In this document: one piece after another, positions 18,109-27,470 of the stretch
How the letters are laid out: every line of letters starts with the position of its first letter
Numbering within the stretch: position 1 is the stretch's first letter
NCBI GenBank assembly: GCA_029379215.1
Contig: JAQYWO010000008.1
Location: forward strand, 1-64,000
Direction: 5' to 3'
Source: Rhizonema sp. PD37
GTDB taxonomy: Bacteria > Cyanobacteriota > Cyanobacteriia > Cyanobacteriales > Nostocaceae
Length of the DNA: 64,000 bases
Made by a program: the position numbers and the translations under genes
The notes under the pieces: generated by a model
Databases searched by the model: none
What the model saw: the letters and a program-made list of their open reading frames with translations, nothing else
Told to the model about the DNA's origin: nothing

Positions 18109-18618
18109 TTAAATATCTTGTTCACTCAACTCCCGAGTCATATAATCAAAAGGTTCATCCACAAAACTCGTATTAGTGACACCTAATGTTGCCATTTGCT
18201 GCTTAACAATATCCTTCATGATTTGGATACCGCTAACCGTTGGACTAATTGGTACACCTAGAGAATTATAGGTTTCCCGCAGTCCTTGTAGTACACGCTC
18301 GTTCAATACATCCATATTACCGGCAACGATCGCATAAGTAGCATAGCGCAGGTAGTAATCCATATCCCGCAGACAAGCCGCATAACGACGAGTTGTGTAC
18401 GCATTTCCACCAGGACGGATCAACTCTGGCTGCTCTTCAAACAACGTTAAACCAGCCTGCTTGACAATTGCTGCCGCATTAGAATTGATTGCGGCTGCAG
18501 CTTGAACTCTTGCCGTACCGCTTTCAAAATAAGACTTGAGATCATCCAGCGCATTTCTGTCGAAATAGCGTCCAGCAATGTCATAATTCTTAATTAAGCT
18601 TGTAACTGCGTCTCGCAT
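18109..18618 (-). CDS. apcF: Allophycocyanin beta-18 subunit
   Basis: A core phycobilisome subunit that pairs with ApcE near the terminal emitter. At 169 residues it is longer than ApcB (161). It carries ApcF-type features: start MRDAVTSLIKNYD, FEEQPELIRPGGNAYTTRRY, and the C-terminal extension ending TRELSEQDI. The chromophore Cys is C82 in AACLRDMDYYLRYATYA, and N72 is the position methylated in beta subunits. It is monocistronic, as apcF usually is. Confidence 0.95.
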   Translation of the reverse strand: MRDAVTSLIKNYDIAGRYFDRNALDDLKSYFESGTARVQAAAAINSNAAAIVKQAGLTLFEEQPELIRPGGNAYTTRRYAACLRDMDYYLRYATYAIVAGNMDVLNERVLQGLRETYNSLGVPISPTVSGIQIMKDIVKQQMATLGVTNTSFVDEPFDYMTRELSEQDI

Positions 18619-19225
18619 TCTTTAGTTCTCCCAATCAATAGCTATCTGTAGTTTGATATTTATCTGACTGTTTTTATGCAACTGCGACTTTTTGTGACAC
18701 TTCTTAAAATAAGCTTCAACACAAAAATCATTTCTGCCCTACTTCTAAAATTTTATGTCAAAGTTGCCTTCGCCGCTCCCTGATAAAATGAACTTTATAA
18801 TCTCCAAGAGTATTCACTACAGGCTGTTAATGATCAACATCAACCGGAAATTATCCTTGATTTTAAGTGGAAGATCAGCTTAAATTTATATCCATCTATA
18901 TCAATCTGGTTTGATTTTTGAACAAAATTAAGTATTTGTCGGGTAAGTTAGCGTTTCGCTAATATACCATGCTCTGGGTTTCTGTACGGTACTTTCGGTG
19001 CTAACACACCCTACGTATCTTTTCAAAAATCAAAGATGAGTCCTATAGTTGAAAAAAGGTTACTATAGCGTGTAAAAACAGTAATTTGTAGCAAAGTATA
19101 CAAAGTGTTGTATTTTGCGATCTTTATGATACTTCAGGCATCTCAGAATTTCCTCTAAATGAGTAGAGTCAGGATGTTATATCATTGTGGTTTTACTTTA
19201 CTAAATTGTCAGACAAGGAGTAACT
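18619..19225. other. Divergent promoter region of apcF and glnA
   Basis: A 607-base region with no gene visible. The glnA-proximal 140 bases carry the NtcA-type promoter listed separately. The long remainder probably holds the apcF promoter and further glnA start sites, which in related strains are multiple. Confidence 0.5.
19088..19130 (+). promoter_or_regulatory. NtcA-activated promoter of glnA
   Basis: GTA-gcaaagta-TAC (19088-19101) matches the NtcA palindrome GTA-N8-TAC. A TATGAT -10 box lies at 19125-19130, which would put the start near 19137 and the NtcA box centred close to -41, the class II activator position. NtcA-dependent expression of glnA is established in Anabaena; here it is inferred from the sites. 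Confidence 0.85.
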
Positions 19226-20641
19226 ATGACAACCCCACAAGAAGTCTTGAAGATGATTCAAGACCAAGACATTCAGATGATCGATCTGAAATTCATCGAT
19301 ATGCCAGGAATTTGGCAGCACTTGACAGTGCATAGAGACCAAATTGATGAGACTTCCTTTACTGAAGGCGTACCGTTTGATGGTTCCAGCATCCGGGGTT
19401 GGAAAGCTATCAACGAATCAGACATGGCAATGGTACTAGATCCAAACACTGTTTGGATTGACCCGTTCATGCAAGAACCAACGTTAAGCATCATCTGTAG
19501 CATCCAAGAACCCCGGACAGGGCAGCCCTATGATCGTTGTCCCCGTGTTATTGCCCAGAAAGCTATAGATTATCTAGTTTCAACAGGCACTGGTGATACA
19601 GCTTTCTTTGGTCCAGAAGCGGAATTCTTCATCTTTGATGATGTCCGCTTTGACCAAAACCAGTACTCAGGCTACTACTATGTAGACTCTGTAGAAGGTC
19701 GTTGGAATTCCGGCAGAGAAGAACGTCCTAACTTGGGTTACAAACCTCGCTACAAAGAAGGTTACTTCCCAGTTGCTCCCACAGACACCTCACAAGATAT
19801 CCGGACAGAAATGCTGCTTGTGATGGCAAAGTGCGGTGTCCCAATTGAAAAGCATCACCATGAAGTTGCTACAGGTGGTCAGTGTGAACTGGGCTTCCGC
19901 TTTGGTAAGCTGATCGAAGCTGCTGACTGGCTGATGACCTACAAATATGTCATCAAAAATGTTGGTAAGAAATACGGCAAAACCATTACCTTCATGCCCA
20001 AGCCAGTATTTCAGGACAACGGTTCTGGTATGCACACTCACCAATCAATTTGGAAAGATGGTCAACCACTGTTTGCGGGCGACAAATATGCTGGATTGAG
20101 TGAAATGGGTCTGCATTACATTGGTGGTATCCTCAGACATGCACCTGCACTATTGGCTCTTACCAATCCCAGCACCAACTCTTACAAGCGCTTAGTGCCA
20201 GGTTATGAAGCACCAGTTAACTTGGCTTACTCCCAAGGCAACCGTTCTGCTTCTATCCGTATTCCTCTATCTGGCACCAACCCCAAAGCTAAGCGCTTAG
20301 AGTTTCGTTGTCCTGACGCTACTTGTAATCCATATCTTGCTTTTGCTGCCATGCTATGTGCTGGCTTAGATGGTATTAAGAACAAAATTGATCCAGGTCA
20401 GCCTTTAGATAAAAACATCTATGAACTATCTCCAGAAGAACTAGCGAAGGTTCCTTCAACTCCGGGTTCTTTGGAATTAGCATTGGAAGCACTAGAGAAG
20501 GATCATGCTTTCTTAACGGAACCAGGTGTGTTCACCGAAGACTTCATTCAAACTTGGATTTCCTACAAGCTGGATAATGAAGTTAACCCAATGCGCCTAC
20601 GTCCCCATCCCTACGAGTTTGCCCTCTACTACGATGCTTAA
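19226..20641 (+). CDS. glnA: Glutamine synthetase type I
   Basis: The enzyme makes glutamine from glutamate, ammonia and ATP and is the entry point for nitrogen assimilation, including nitrogen exported from heterocysts. The 471-residue length is typical of GSI. Family blocks are present: DGSSIRGW, the [11 protein letters not shown] metal site, [29 protein letters not shown] and [19 protein letters not shown]. The Shine-Dalgarno aaggag is well placed. A terminator follows at 20676-20704. The inhibitor gene gifA converges on it from the other side. Confidence 0.98.
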   Translation: MTTPQEVLKMIQDQDIQMIDLKFIDMPGIWQHLTVHRDQIDETSFTEGVPFDGSSIRGWKAINESDMAMVLDPNTVWIDPFMQEPTLSIICSIQEPRTGQPYDRCPRVIAQKAIDYLVSTGTGDTAFFGPEAEFFIFDDVRFDQNQYSGYYYVDSVEGRWNSGREERPNLGYKPRYKEGYFPVAPTDTSQDIRTEMLLVMAKCGVPIEKHHHEVATGGQCELGFRFGKLIEAADWLMTYKYVIKNVGKKYGKTITFMPKPVFQDNGSGMHTHQSIWKDGQPLFAGDKYAGLSEMGLHYIGGILRHAPALLALTNPSTNSYKRLVPGYEAPVNLAYSQGNRSASIRIPLSGTNPKAKRLEFRCPDATCNPYLAFAAMLCAGLDGIKNKIDPGQPLDKNIYELSPEELAKVPSTPGSLELALEALEKDHAFLTEPGVFTEDFIQTWISYKLDNEVNPMRLRPHPYEFALYYDA

Positions 20642-20675
20642 TAGCTATTAGCAAACAAATAAGATCACTATCTCA

Positions 20676-20704
20676 AGCCACCCAAGCGATCGGGTGGCTT
20701 TTTT
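20676..20704 (+). terminator. Intrinsic terminator of glnA
   Basis: A G/C-rich stem (agccaccc / gggtggct) with the loop aagcgatc, followed by six T residues. Its T-tract overlaps the stop codon of gifA on the other strand, so the two genes share this boundary. Confidence 0.9.
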
Positions 20705-20903
20705 AGCTCATTGCGGCATGACTACGATCATATGCGAGCCGAGTATTATAATCTATTTTTCCTTGAATAGGGTTCCAGTAGTGCGATGTTTCTCCAGCAC
20801 GACCCAGTTCTTCGCCAGCACGTCCCAGCATAGATTGTTGACGATTCTTGATCAGTTGGTAGTGGCGCATCATTAATGCACGAGCCTTTTCTTGGGTAGA
20901 CAT
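20703..20903 (-). CDS. gifA: Glutamine synthetase inactivating factor IF7
   Basis: A 66-residue, Arg-rich protein that binds GlnA and shuts it off when nitrogen is plentiful. The block ARALMMRHYQLIKNRQQSML is the signature of IF7/IF17 factors and contains arginines known to contact glutamine synthetase. Position and orientation, convergent with glnA, match Anabaena sp. PCC 7120, where gifA is asl2329 beside glnA alr2328. An agagagg ribosome site lies before the ATG. An NtcA palindrome lies upstream, as expected for a gene repressed by NtcA. Confidence 0.88.
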   Translation of the reverse strand: MSTQEKARALMMRHYQLIKNRQQSMLGRAGEELGRAGETSHYWNPIQGKIDYNTRLAYDRSHAAMS

Positions 20904-20941
20904 ATAAAAACCCTCTCTGTTATTTTCTTACCTCTAATAAA

Positions 20942-20974
20942 TACTATAACAAATAAATCTGTAGTCTATGTTAC
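20942..20974 (-). promoter_or_regulatory. NtcA-repressed promoter of gifA
   Basis: GTA-gtctatgt-TAC at 20961-20974 matches the NtcA palindrome. On the minus strand a TATAGT -10 box lies at 20947-20942, so the NtcA box would sit over the -35 region (centre near -32). That is a repressing position and fits the known opposite control of glnA and gif genes. Confidence 0.75.
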
Positions 20975-21182
20975 AAAAACAATTATTTATCAAAAAAATA
21001 ATTGCTATCTCGATACGCTTGCTGCTAATCATTGGTGAAGGAATCGGGCTCCTTTGCTCTGATAACAACAGACAAAGGAAATATTGTTAGTTTCTACACA
21101 CACCTTTCTTAAGACTCATGATTTATTAGTTAATATTATTTAAGTTAAATGAATAAAGGTAACAAGAACTCTAAGCATTCTC

Positions 21183-22247
21183 ATGTCTGACACATTAACA
21201 AAGCTAAGCTACCAGACGTTCCAACAGGGCAAAAATTACTTTGGTCTAGCTCACAAAATGATAGGCACACGCCTAATGAATATGATCTCGCCTCAAGAGG
21301 CGCAGACGAAACCTATCCCACCTGAGGTTATACCTAAAATTCAAGAGAGACTGAAGAATCTGCTTGAAGTAGATTGGCAAGATGCTGAGCAAGGCGTGTA
21401 TCCTACAAGTGTCCTGTTTGATAACCCTTGGGAAGACTTTTTCCGTTACTATCCTCTTGAGTTGCTGGATTTATCCCAACGTTGGGAGCGAGTTAAGCAG
21501 AAAAAATATCAAGAGTTTTCTTCCAATGTCGATACTGTAGGTTATCCCACATACTACGTACAGAATTTTCATCATCAAACAGATGGCTATTTGAGTGATT
21601 TGTCAGCCAATCTGTACGACTTGCAGGTTGAAATTCTCTTTGGCGGTACTGCGGATGCGATGCGGAGACGAGTTCTTGCTCCCCTGAAGGCAGCAATTGC
21701 ACAAACGTTACGTACAACATCTCTACACCCACGACAAGTACGCATCCTAGATGTCGCCTGTGGAACCGGTCGCACTATTCGCTTTATTCGGGCAACTTTG
21801 CCTCAAGCATCGCTGTATGGAACAGATTTGTCACCTGCTTACTTACGTAAAGCAAACGAACTGTTATCTCAAATTCCTGGAGAATTGCCGCAACTCATAC
21901 AAGCAAATGCTGAAGAATTACCGTACTTGGATAACTATTTCCATGCCGTGACTTCTGTTTTCCTCTTCCACGAGTTGCCAGCCGCAGTGCGTCAAAGCGT
22001 TATAGATGAAGCTTTCAGGGTGACTAAACCAGGAGGAACATTTATTATCTGTGACTCAATTCAAATGAGTGATTCTCCCGATATGGAATTTTTCATGCAA
22101 AGCTTTCCGGAAACTTTCCACGAACCTTACTATCAGCATTACATGACTGATAACCTGGTAGAGCGTTTAGAGAAAGCAGGCTTTGAGAATATTGAGACGC
22201 AAATTCACTTTATGAGTAAGTATTTGATTGCTCGTAAACCTGCTTGA
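21183..22247 (+). CDS. Class I SAM-dependent methyltransferase
   Basis: The 354-residue protein has a C-terminal Rossmann methyltransferase domain: VRILDVACGTGRTIRFIR (motif I, near residue 187), YGTDLSPAYLRKA (motif II), and FHAVTSVFLFHELP with FRVTKPGGTFIICDS (motifs IV-V). The N-terminal 170 residues are a family-specific region seen in cyanobacterial homologues. The substrate is unknown. A strong terminator follows. Confidence 0.85.
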   Translation: MSDTLTKLSYQTFQQGKNYFGLAHKMIGTRLMNMISPQEAQTKPIPPEVIPKIQERLKNLLEVDWQDAEQGVYPTSVLFDNPWEDFFRYYPLELLDLSQRWERVKQKKYQEFSSNVDTVGYPTYYVQNFHHQTDGYLSDLSANLYDLQVEILFGGTADAMRRRVLAPLKAAIAQTLRTTSLHPRQVRILDVACGTGRTIRFIRATLPQASLYGTDLSPAYLRKANELLSQIPGELPQLIQANAEELPYLDNYFHAVTSVFLFHELPAAVRQSVIDEAFRVTKPGGTFIICDSIQMSDSPDMEFFMQSFPETFHEPYYQHYMTDNLVERLEKAGFENIETQIHFMSKYLIARKPA

Positions 22248-22290
22248 GATTAATGACAGAAAATTTAGTTGTCAGAATGATAAATTAAGC

Positions 22291-22326
22291 AAAAACCAGA
22301 TGCAAAATTTTGCGTCTGGTTTTTGT
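22291..22326 (+). terminator. Intrinsic terminator of the methyltransferase gene
   Basis: A long stem (aaaaaccagatgcaaaa with its near-perfect complement ttttgcgtctggttttt) ends in a T-run. The first arm is A-rich, so it could act on both strands. Confidence 0.88.
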
Positions 22327-22955
22327 TCATTATCCATATCTGGTGCTACTGAGAAGAAAGAACAAAATCAAAATCAGTAATTTTACAGAAGTGTAAAATT
22401 AAGCTATGTAACAAAACATAAAATTTTAGATTTTTTTGTAGTTGTGCTCTTTGTTATAAAGCACAACTACAAACTCATAATGATTTTGTCTGCGCGAACT
22501 TATAACTAGGATCAGCATGAAACGCAACTTTGAAGAGCGTAATATGCGACTTAGTACATATAGAACTATTTTCCTAGATAAAAATGCAAGTGTTTACGAT
22601 AGATGCACTTTAAGCTTCATACAATAGCTCAAGTGAACATTTTTCCTCAACAAGATGAACATAGCTATCTGGAGATTTTGGCTTGTTTGAGCAGCTACTG
22701 TATGCTCATGATCCGACTCGCATACTTGCTTCGCTTTTAAAGCACTTGAATGGCTAAAGATGTATACAGAAGCATTTTAGAGCAAATACTGAGCTATTGC
22801 CTAAGTTTTTGTATACCAATTGTTATGTAGTTGCTAGGAATCGGGAATTGTAAATGTTAATTATACTACTTTAATTCCCTTGCCATACAACAATTGCAAC
22901 TACAAAAAGAGACATAAACCAGTGTTGGTGCGACAACAAGGTAATTACGACTAAA
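22327..22955. other. Spacer between the methyltransferase gene and patX
   Basis: 629 bases without a recognisable gene. Two small hairpins are present, at 22379-22400 and 22438-22470 (an 11-base perfect stem, gtagttgtgct); neither has a T-tract. A small RNA is possible but not supported by anything specific. Confidence 0.45.
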
Positions 22956-23156
22956 TTATGGCATTTCTACACCAGAAACTCCCATATCTCTACGTCCGCT
23001 ACCGCGATAAGTAGGAGGTTTGGGTTTGGATCTTCCCGATACTAATTGTGTTGAATTAGAAGTAGGTTGCAGTGTGTCTGATGCCATTGCTTGGTAGTCA
23101 AAAGCGAGACAACCAAGTAGTAGACTTGTGACTAAAAGTGAAATGGTACCACGCAT
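22956..23156 (-). CDS. patX: PatX-like heterocyst-inhibitor precursor with RGSGR
   Basis: The 66-residue preprotein has a signal peptide (MRGTISLLVTSLLLGCLAF, probable cleavage after A23-M24-A25), a short linker, and RGSGR at residues 51-55 in PPTYRGSGRRDMG. RGSGR is the PatS pentapeptide that binds HetR and blocks differentiation. PatX is the exported RGSGR/RGTGR protein conserved with HetR in filamentous cyanobacteria. It differs from PatS in having a true signal peptide and residues after the motif. A TCCGGA promoter motif lies upstream, and hetR is about 7.3 kb away. Confidence 0.85.
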   Translation of the reverse strand: MRGTISLLVTSLLLGCLAFDYQAMASDTLQPTSNSTQLVSGRSKPKPPTYRGSGRRDMGVSGVEMP

Positions 23157-23184
23157 AGCAGATGTTTATTTTGGAACTCTCTTC

Positions 23185-23218
23185 TACCTAATACTTAGTT
23201 TCTTTTAGTGCATCCGGA
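23185..23218 (-). promoter_or_regulatory. DIF-type promoter motif (TCCGGA) of patX
   Basis: On the minus strand TCCGGA (23218-23213) is followed by a TAAGTATTAG stretch suitable as a -10 region about 15-19 bases on. TCCGGA near -35 is the DIF motif of HetR-dependent, proheterocyst-specific promoters such as that of nsiR1, and it has been reported before patX genes. The exact -10 and start site are not resolved here. Confidence 0.7.
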
Positions 23219-23242
23219 GAATTCACTAAATAGTATTGTTCT

Positions 23243-25027
23243 TTACTGAAAAAATCTTTTTTGTTTGCTGTCTATATGTTCAACAAGTAACCAATCAGCA
23301 GCGAGATTCAGACGACCCCAAATTGTGAGTGTTCCCTGTTGGACACACAGTTGTAGTTCTTCATCAATGTGCGATCGCACAGTGACCAGGTGTACGCAGA
23401 GACCATGGTGTTCAATTGGTGCAGTAATGGTAAATCTGTAATCCTGTGGAGCTAAATGATGAAAGGTGCCTTTAAAACACTTATTTGACCGTAATGTCAC
23501 GTGATTTTGTTCAACGTAATAGTACTGAAGAGGTAATGAGCAAGGACAGTTACCGTCTTGTGGATAGGCATCTGGGTTCTCCAAATAATACAGTTGCCAA
23601 TGCAGCCAATCAGGATGGGTAGGTAGTAAGTTAAACAGAGGCACAAGTGCGACAGGGGATGCCTCTTGTAACAAAGCTGCTTGCAATGTTCTGACAGGTA
23701 AATTCCGAGGGCTTAAATTTAATTCAACGCACAAAGCAGCAGCCATTCCCGCCGCTTGACCAATACCCATAACAACAGGTTGCAGCCTAGTTGCCCCATT
23801 AGCAAGATGAGACACGGAAATATTCTTTTCACACACCAATAAACCATCTGTTTCTGTCGGAATGAGGCAACTATAGGGAATGGTGAAAGGAGTCCCCGTC
23901 CAACGTCCTCCCCAGCGAATGGATTTAGGTTGCACCTGAAATTCAATTCCCGGATAATGGTGATCGTTGGGGTAATTCCCAATAGCGATCGCATCTCTGT
24001 TCAAAGATGCCACTCTCCCAAATGCCACAGGCAAAATATCCTGTTCTCGTAAAGTCGATACTCCCACCAAGCGACGGCTTTCTCTGTAGTAGGGATGAAA
24101 AGCGTAAGCGCCTCCACCAAAGGAGGAAGGAAAGACTTGTTCTGCCAAGCCATAACGACGACCAAGTTGTTTTTGGATAAAAGAGGCAAAATTTTGACTC
24201 CAAAAGCGGCATTCTTGCAGAAACTCTTGCCTCTTCTGTGTGTCTAACAATCGTCCCAGTTTCTCACCATAATCATTACCATGAATGGGCCAGTTCATCA
24301 TAATTACATCCCCTGGCAAGCGTCCATAATTCAAAAATTTCTCCGCACCATAACCATCCCAAGCACCAGTAAACAGCGATGGGTTATCGTTAGGAGCATT
24401 CTTGATTTCTGGAGCAACAGCTTCACCAAAATCTTGCATCAGCACCACCCAAGTTGGAGATTGCACCGGGTATTGGGAAGTCAAATTGTTGCGATCGCGT
24501 GGTGCACTGGGTTCTCCCCACTCAGACTGCAATTCCCAACCCCACCGATAAGGGATTTCTGCTAATGCCAGTAAATCTCCTAATTCTGTAGCATCGAGAA
24601 TAATTTTGGCTTCGACAATAAAATTTGCAAACCGGACTGCTGTGACACAGTTTCCCTGTCGGACAACCTCTAAAGGAACAAGTCCCTTCATCCAATGCAG
24701 TGGCAACTCTCGTACCCAATCGGCAAAAATCTCCATCCCTATACGGGGATCGTAACTAAATAAGCTTACCCAACAGTTGTCTAATCCTCCTGGCTGTCTA
24801 TGCTGCAATTCCCGCAAAAATTCTCCCCACAAACCAGTCTGAAAAGCTTCTAATTCATTGCCATCCGGTGCCGACACCCCTCCAGAAGTCAGCATTCCTC
24901 CCAACCAAGATCCCGCACTTACAAGAATAGTTTTGACCCCACGACGTGCGGCTTGGATCGCTGCAGCAGTCCCTCCCGTTCCGCCTCCCACAACTAAGAC
25001 ATCAGTTATGTATGTTTGATAAACCAT
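23243..25027 (-). CDS. FAD-dependent oxidoreductase
   Basis: The 594-residue soluble flavoprotein has an N-terminal dinucleotide-binding fold (VLVVGGGTGGTAAAIQAARRG near residue 10), the loop LGGMLTSGG that contacts FAD, and a second flavin motif toward the C-terminus (GATRLQPVVMGIGQAAGMAAAL). This matches the FAD_oxidored (PF12831-type) family, whose substrates are mostly unknown. It lies 86 bases upstream of patX on the same strand, but patX has its own promoter motif. Confidence 0.85.
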   Translation of the reverse strand: MVYQTYITDVLVVGGGTGGTAAAIQAARRGVKTILVSAGSWLGGMLTSGGVSAPDGNELEAFQTGLWGEFLRELQHRQPGGLDNCWVSLFSYDPRIGMEIFADWVRELPLHWMKGLVPLEVVRQGNCVTAVRFANFIVEAKIILDATELGDLLALAEIPYRWGWELQSEWGEPSAPRDRNNLTSQYPVQSPTWVVLMQDFGEAVAPEIKNAPNDNPSLFTGAWDGYGAEKFLNYGRLPGDVIMMNWPIHGNDYGEKLGRLLDTQKRQEFLQECRFWSQNFASFIQKQLGRRYGLAEQVFPSSFGGGAYAFHPYYRESRRLVGVSTLREQDILPVAFGRVASLNRDAIAIGNYPNDHHYPGIEFQVQPKSIRWGGRWTGTPFTIPYSCLIPTETDGLLVCEKNISVSHLANGATRLQPVVMGIGQAAGMAAALCVELNLSPRNLPVRTLQAALLQEASPVALVPLFNLLPTHPDWLHWQLYYLENPDAYPQDGNCPCSLPLQYYYVEQNHVTLRSNKCFKGTFHHLAPQDYRFTITAPIEHHGLCVHLVTVRSHIDEELQLCVQQGTLTIWGRLNLAADWLLVEHIDSKQKRFFQ

Positions 25028-25332
25028 CTAATTGACTGATATTTAACAGCTTGCCTTATATTGCACAATTAAGACACTACTGTGTTGTGGGGTCACATCC
25101 CGACATGATGCTCAAATCTTTCTTAGGGCGCTCCATAAAAATAAATATCCAGCCTTTAAACTCGATCTCTTGTAAGTTATGTCGTCCCAATATTCAGACA
25201 TACGGTTGGATATTTACGGATGATAGGTGCCTTAGCGCACTAAAAGATTTTAAGCAACAATAAGCACAAGATTAATCATTCAAAGTACTCCTCTAATGTT
25301 AGATATATTAATGTTGATAGGTGGGAACTAAG
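25028..25332. other. Divergent spacer with a dispersed-repeat match
   Basis: It holds the promoters of the flanking divergent genes. Bases 25209-25233 (gatatttacggatgatagg and following) match 44206-44230 at 24 of 25 positions. A short frame here has no coding character. Confidence 0.5.
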
Positions 25333-26388
25333 GTGAAAGCACAAGTATTTAGAGGCGTAAATCAACTATCTTACGAGGAAATATCAGTACCCGAACTAGA
25401 ACCGGATGAAGTGCTGGTACAAGTGCAAGTTGTGGGGTTGTGTCAGTCAGATATCAAAAAAATTCGTTATCCCCTTTATGAACCGCCACGCATTTTTGGG
25501 CATGAAACGGCTGGGACAATAGCAGCAATTGGTTCCGATGTCACGGGTTGGCAAGTTGGGCAACGGGTGGCGGTGATGCACCACATCCCCTGCATGCATT
25601 GCGCCTACTGTATGAACGATAATTTCTCCATGTGCGATACTTACAAGAATATCTGCACGACAGCGGGGTTTGCGCCTAGCGGTGGAGGCTTTGCTGATTA
25701 TGTTAAGGTTCCTGGTCATATTGTCCGCAATGGCGGAATTATTCCGATCCCCGACAAGATCACCTTTGAAGAAGCAAGTTTTGTGGAACCGACCAACTGC
25801 TGCCTCAAGGCGGTCAAGAAAGCCCAAATTGCTCCAGGGCAAACAGTTTTGGTGACTGGTGCGGGACCGATTGGTTTGATGTTTGTGATGTTGGTGAAGT
25901 ATTTCGGAGCAAAAGCGATCACTACCGATTTACTTCCATCTCGCATTGAAAAAGCCTTAGAAGTCGGTGCAGAGGCGGCTTTTGATGCTCGTGATCCCGA
26001 TCTTGTCGCGAAAATCCATGCCCTCACCAACGGTCTTGGTGTAGATACAACTCTGCTTGCTGTTCCCAGCGAAAAAGCTTTCTTTCAAGCCCTTGATTGT
26101 ACGCGCAAGGGTGGTAAGATACTTTTCTTCGCAGAATTTCCTGATGAGGTAGAAATTCCCATCAATCCAAATACTCTCTATCGTCGAGAAATTGATTTAA
26201 TGGGCAGCTACAGTTCGTCTTACCGCCTACAGAATTTGGCCGCTGATATTGTGTTTAACCAACGCATTGATGTGCAGGCATTGATAAGCGATCGCTATGC
26301 ATTGCAAGATTTGTCAGCAGCTGTGGAACGAGCGATCGCGCCCACTTCAGAAACTTACAAAATTCTCATTTACCCCGAGTTAAGATAA
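25333..26388 (+). CDS. Zinc-dependent medium-chain alcohol dehydrogenase
   Basis: A 351-residue MDR-family NAD(P)-dependent dehydrogenase. The catalytic zinc ligands are in GLCQSD and GHETAG. The structural zinc loop has four cysteines (CMHCAYCMNDNFSMC). The Rossmann motif is VLVTGAGPIGLMFVMLVK. Such enzymes oxidise polyols, sugars or threonine; sorbitol- or threonine-dehydrogenase-like activity is plausible but unproven. I prefer the GTG at 25333 (MKAQVFRG, the usual family N-terminus), with aggtggg upstream, over the GTG four codons earlier. Confidence 0.88.
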   Translation: MKAQVFRGVNQLSYEEISVPELEPDEVLVQVQVVGLCQSDIKKIRYPLYEPPRIFGHETAGTIAAIGSDVTGWQVGQRVAVMHHIPCMHCAYCMNDNFSMCDTYKNICTTAGFAPSGGGFADYVKVPGHIVRNGGIIPIPDKITFEEASFVEPTNCCLKAVKKAQIAPGQTVLVTGAGPIGLMFVMLVKYFGAKAITTDLLPSRIEKALEVGAEAAFDARDPDLVAKIHALTNGLGVDTTLLAVPSEKAFFQALDCTRKGGKILFFAEFPDEVEIPINPNTLYRREIDLMGSYSSSYRLQNLAADIVFNQRIDVQALISDRYALQDLSAAVERAIAPTSETYKILIYPELR

Positions 26389-27470
26389 GTCGTAATTCAT
26401 GCATAGTCATTTTCCTTTGTCATCACAGATGACTATTGACAAACGACCGTGACGGGGCAATTATCCTGAAGGTAAGCATAAATGATATTCCCCGTCGCTT
26501 TTTTCAAGTACAAAACCAAGTGTACAAACTCTTCTAGACAAAAGCTTGCATCCTGAGAGCTTTGGATTTTGAGGCTGTTGGTCTGTTTTGCTGTTGAGAT
26601 AGCTGTCAATAACAATCTCAAATTGCAGAGAGCGATAATTGTTTAAGCGTGGAGATTTTTTCGCTCAGTTGTCAGTTTTGTCCGGTTTCATGCTAAAGCC
26701 TGACGTTAAGGCAACTGTGGTACAAATGCATGTGTGTCGGGTCAATTTTCCGAGATTGATGCTCCATATGGAGTTTTCCCCCTCACTCAGTACGACAAGA
26801 AAGATGATATTTTTGTTTTGGATTAGACTTTTATCGCTTAACATTGGGTTTGGTAAGACTTTTGTAAAACAAAAAATCGTTAATTTACAAGAGTCGAAAG
26901 TTGTTAACTTTATTTGACGCAGTCAAGAAAAGACGACATAAGATACAAATCAGAACCCAGAGTTCAGTAGTCTATTTACAAGATAGTAAAAAACTATACT
27001 AAAAGTCTGAGAGTTGCTTTCCGAATACCTTTCGTGATCGCATTTACTCAACAGACAAGAGTGTTCAAGAGCATTCGGAGCAAGAAAAAGCCTCATGCTT
27101 GCTGCCTCACCATTGTTTACTTATGGAGAAAAGAAAAAATGTATTTCAAGCGGAGAGTGCACCTACTTAAGCGACTTCCAAGAGATAAATCCCCGTCGAG
27201 TCCAGTTTATAGGGATGTGTTCTGAATTCTGAGTTCTGATTTATATGTTCTTCTTAAAGGGAATGCCATTCATAGTCAAAAATCCTGAGTAAAATAGTTA
27301 TCTTGTACTCAAGAACACAAGGGATAAATATCACTCCGACAAAAGACATACTGCCAGCACTTTTGAGGGTGGACTGGTATTAATAAAGTAAACTATATAG
27401 TAAGAATAAGAACACCGACCGAGTTAACAATAAGCAGCTTGCTCGTTAAGTGGTCAGAGGTTAGAGACTA
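26389..27470. other. Long spacer before the coiled-coil EamA gene
   Basis: 1082 bases. Short open frames on both strands show no family resemblance or ribosome sites and I do not call them. An inverted pair (26947-26967 and 27222-27243, core aaatcagaac) bounds about 255 bases and may mark a small non-autonomous repeat element. Confidence 0.45.

Noticed and set aside
25051..25263. Plus-strand frame of 70 codons
   Set aside because: It covers the dispersed repeat segment also seen at 44206, which would make the same peptide in an unrelated place; more likely repeat DNA than a gene.
26639..26917. Plus-strand open frame of 92 codons
   Set aside because: No family features, no ribosome site, and irregular composition; it sits in a repeat-rich spacer.
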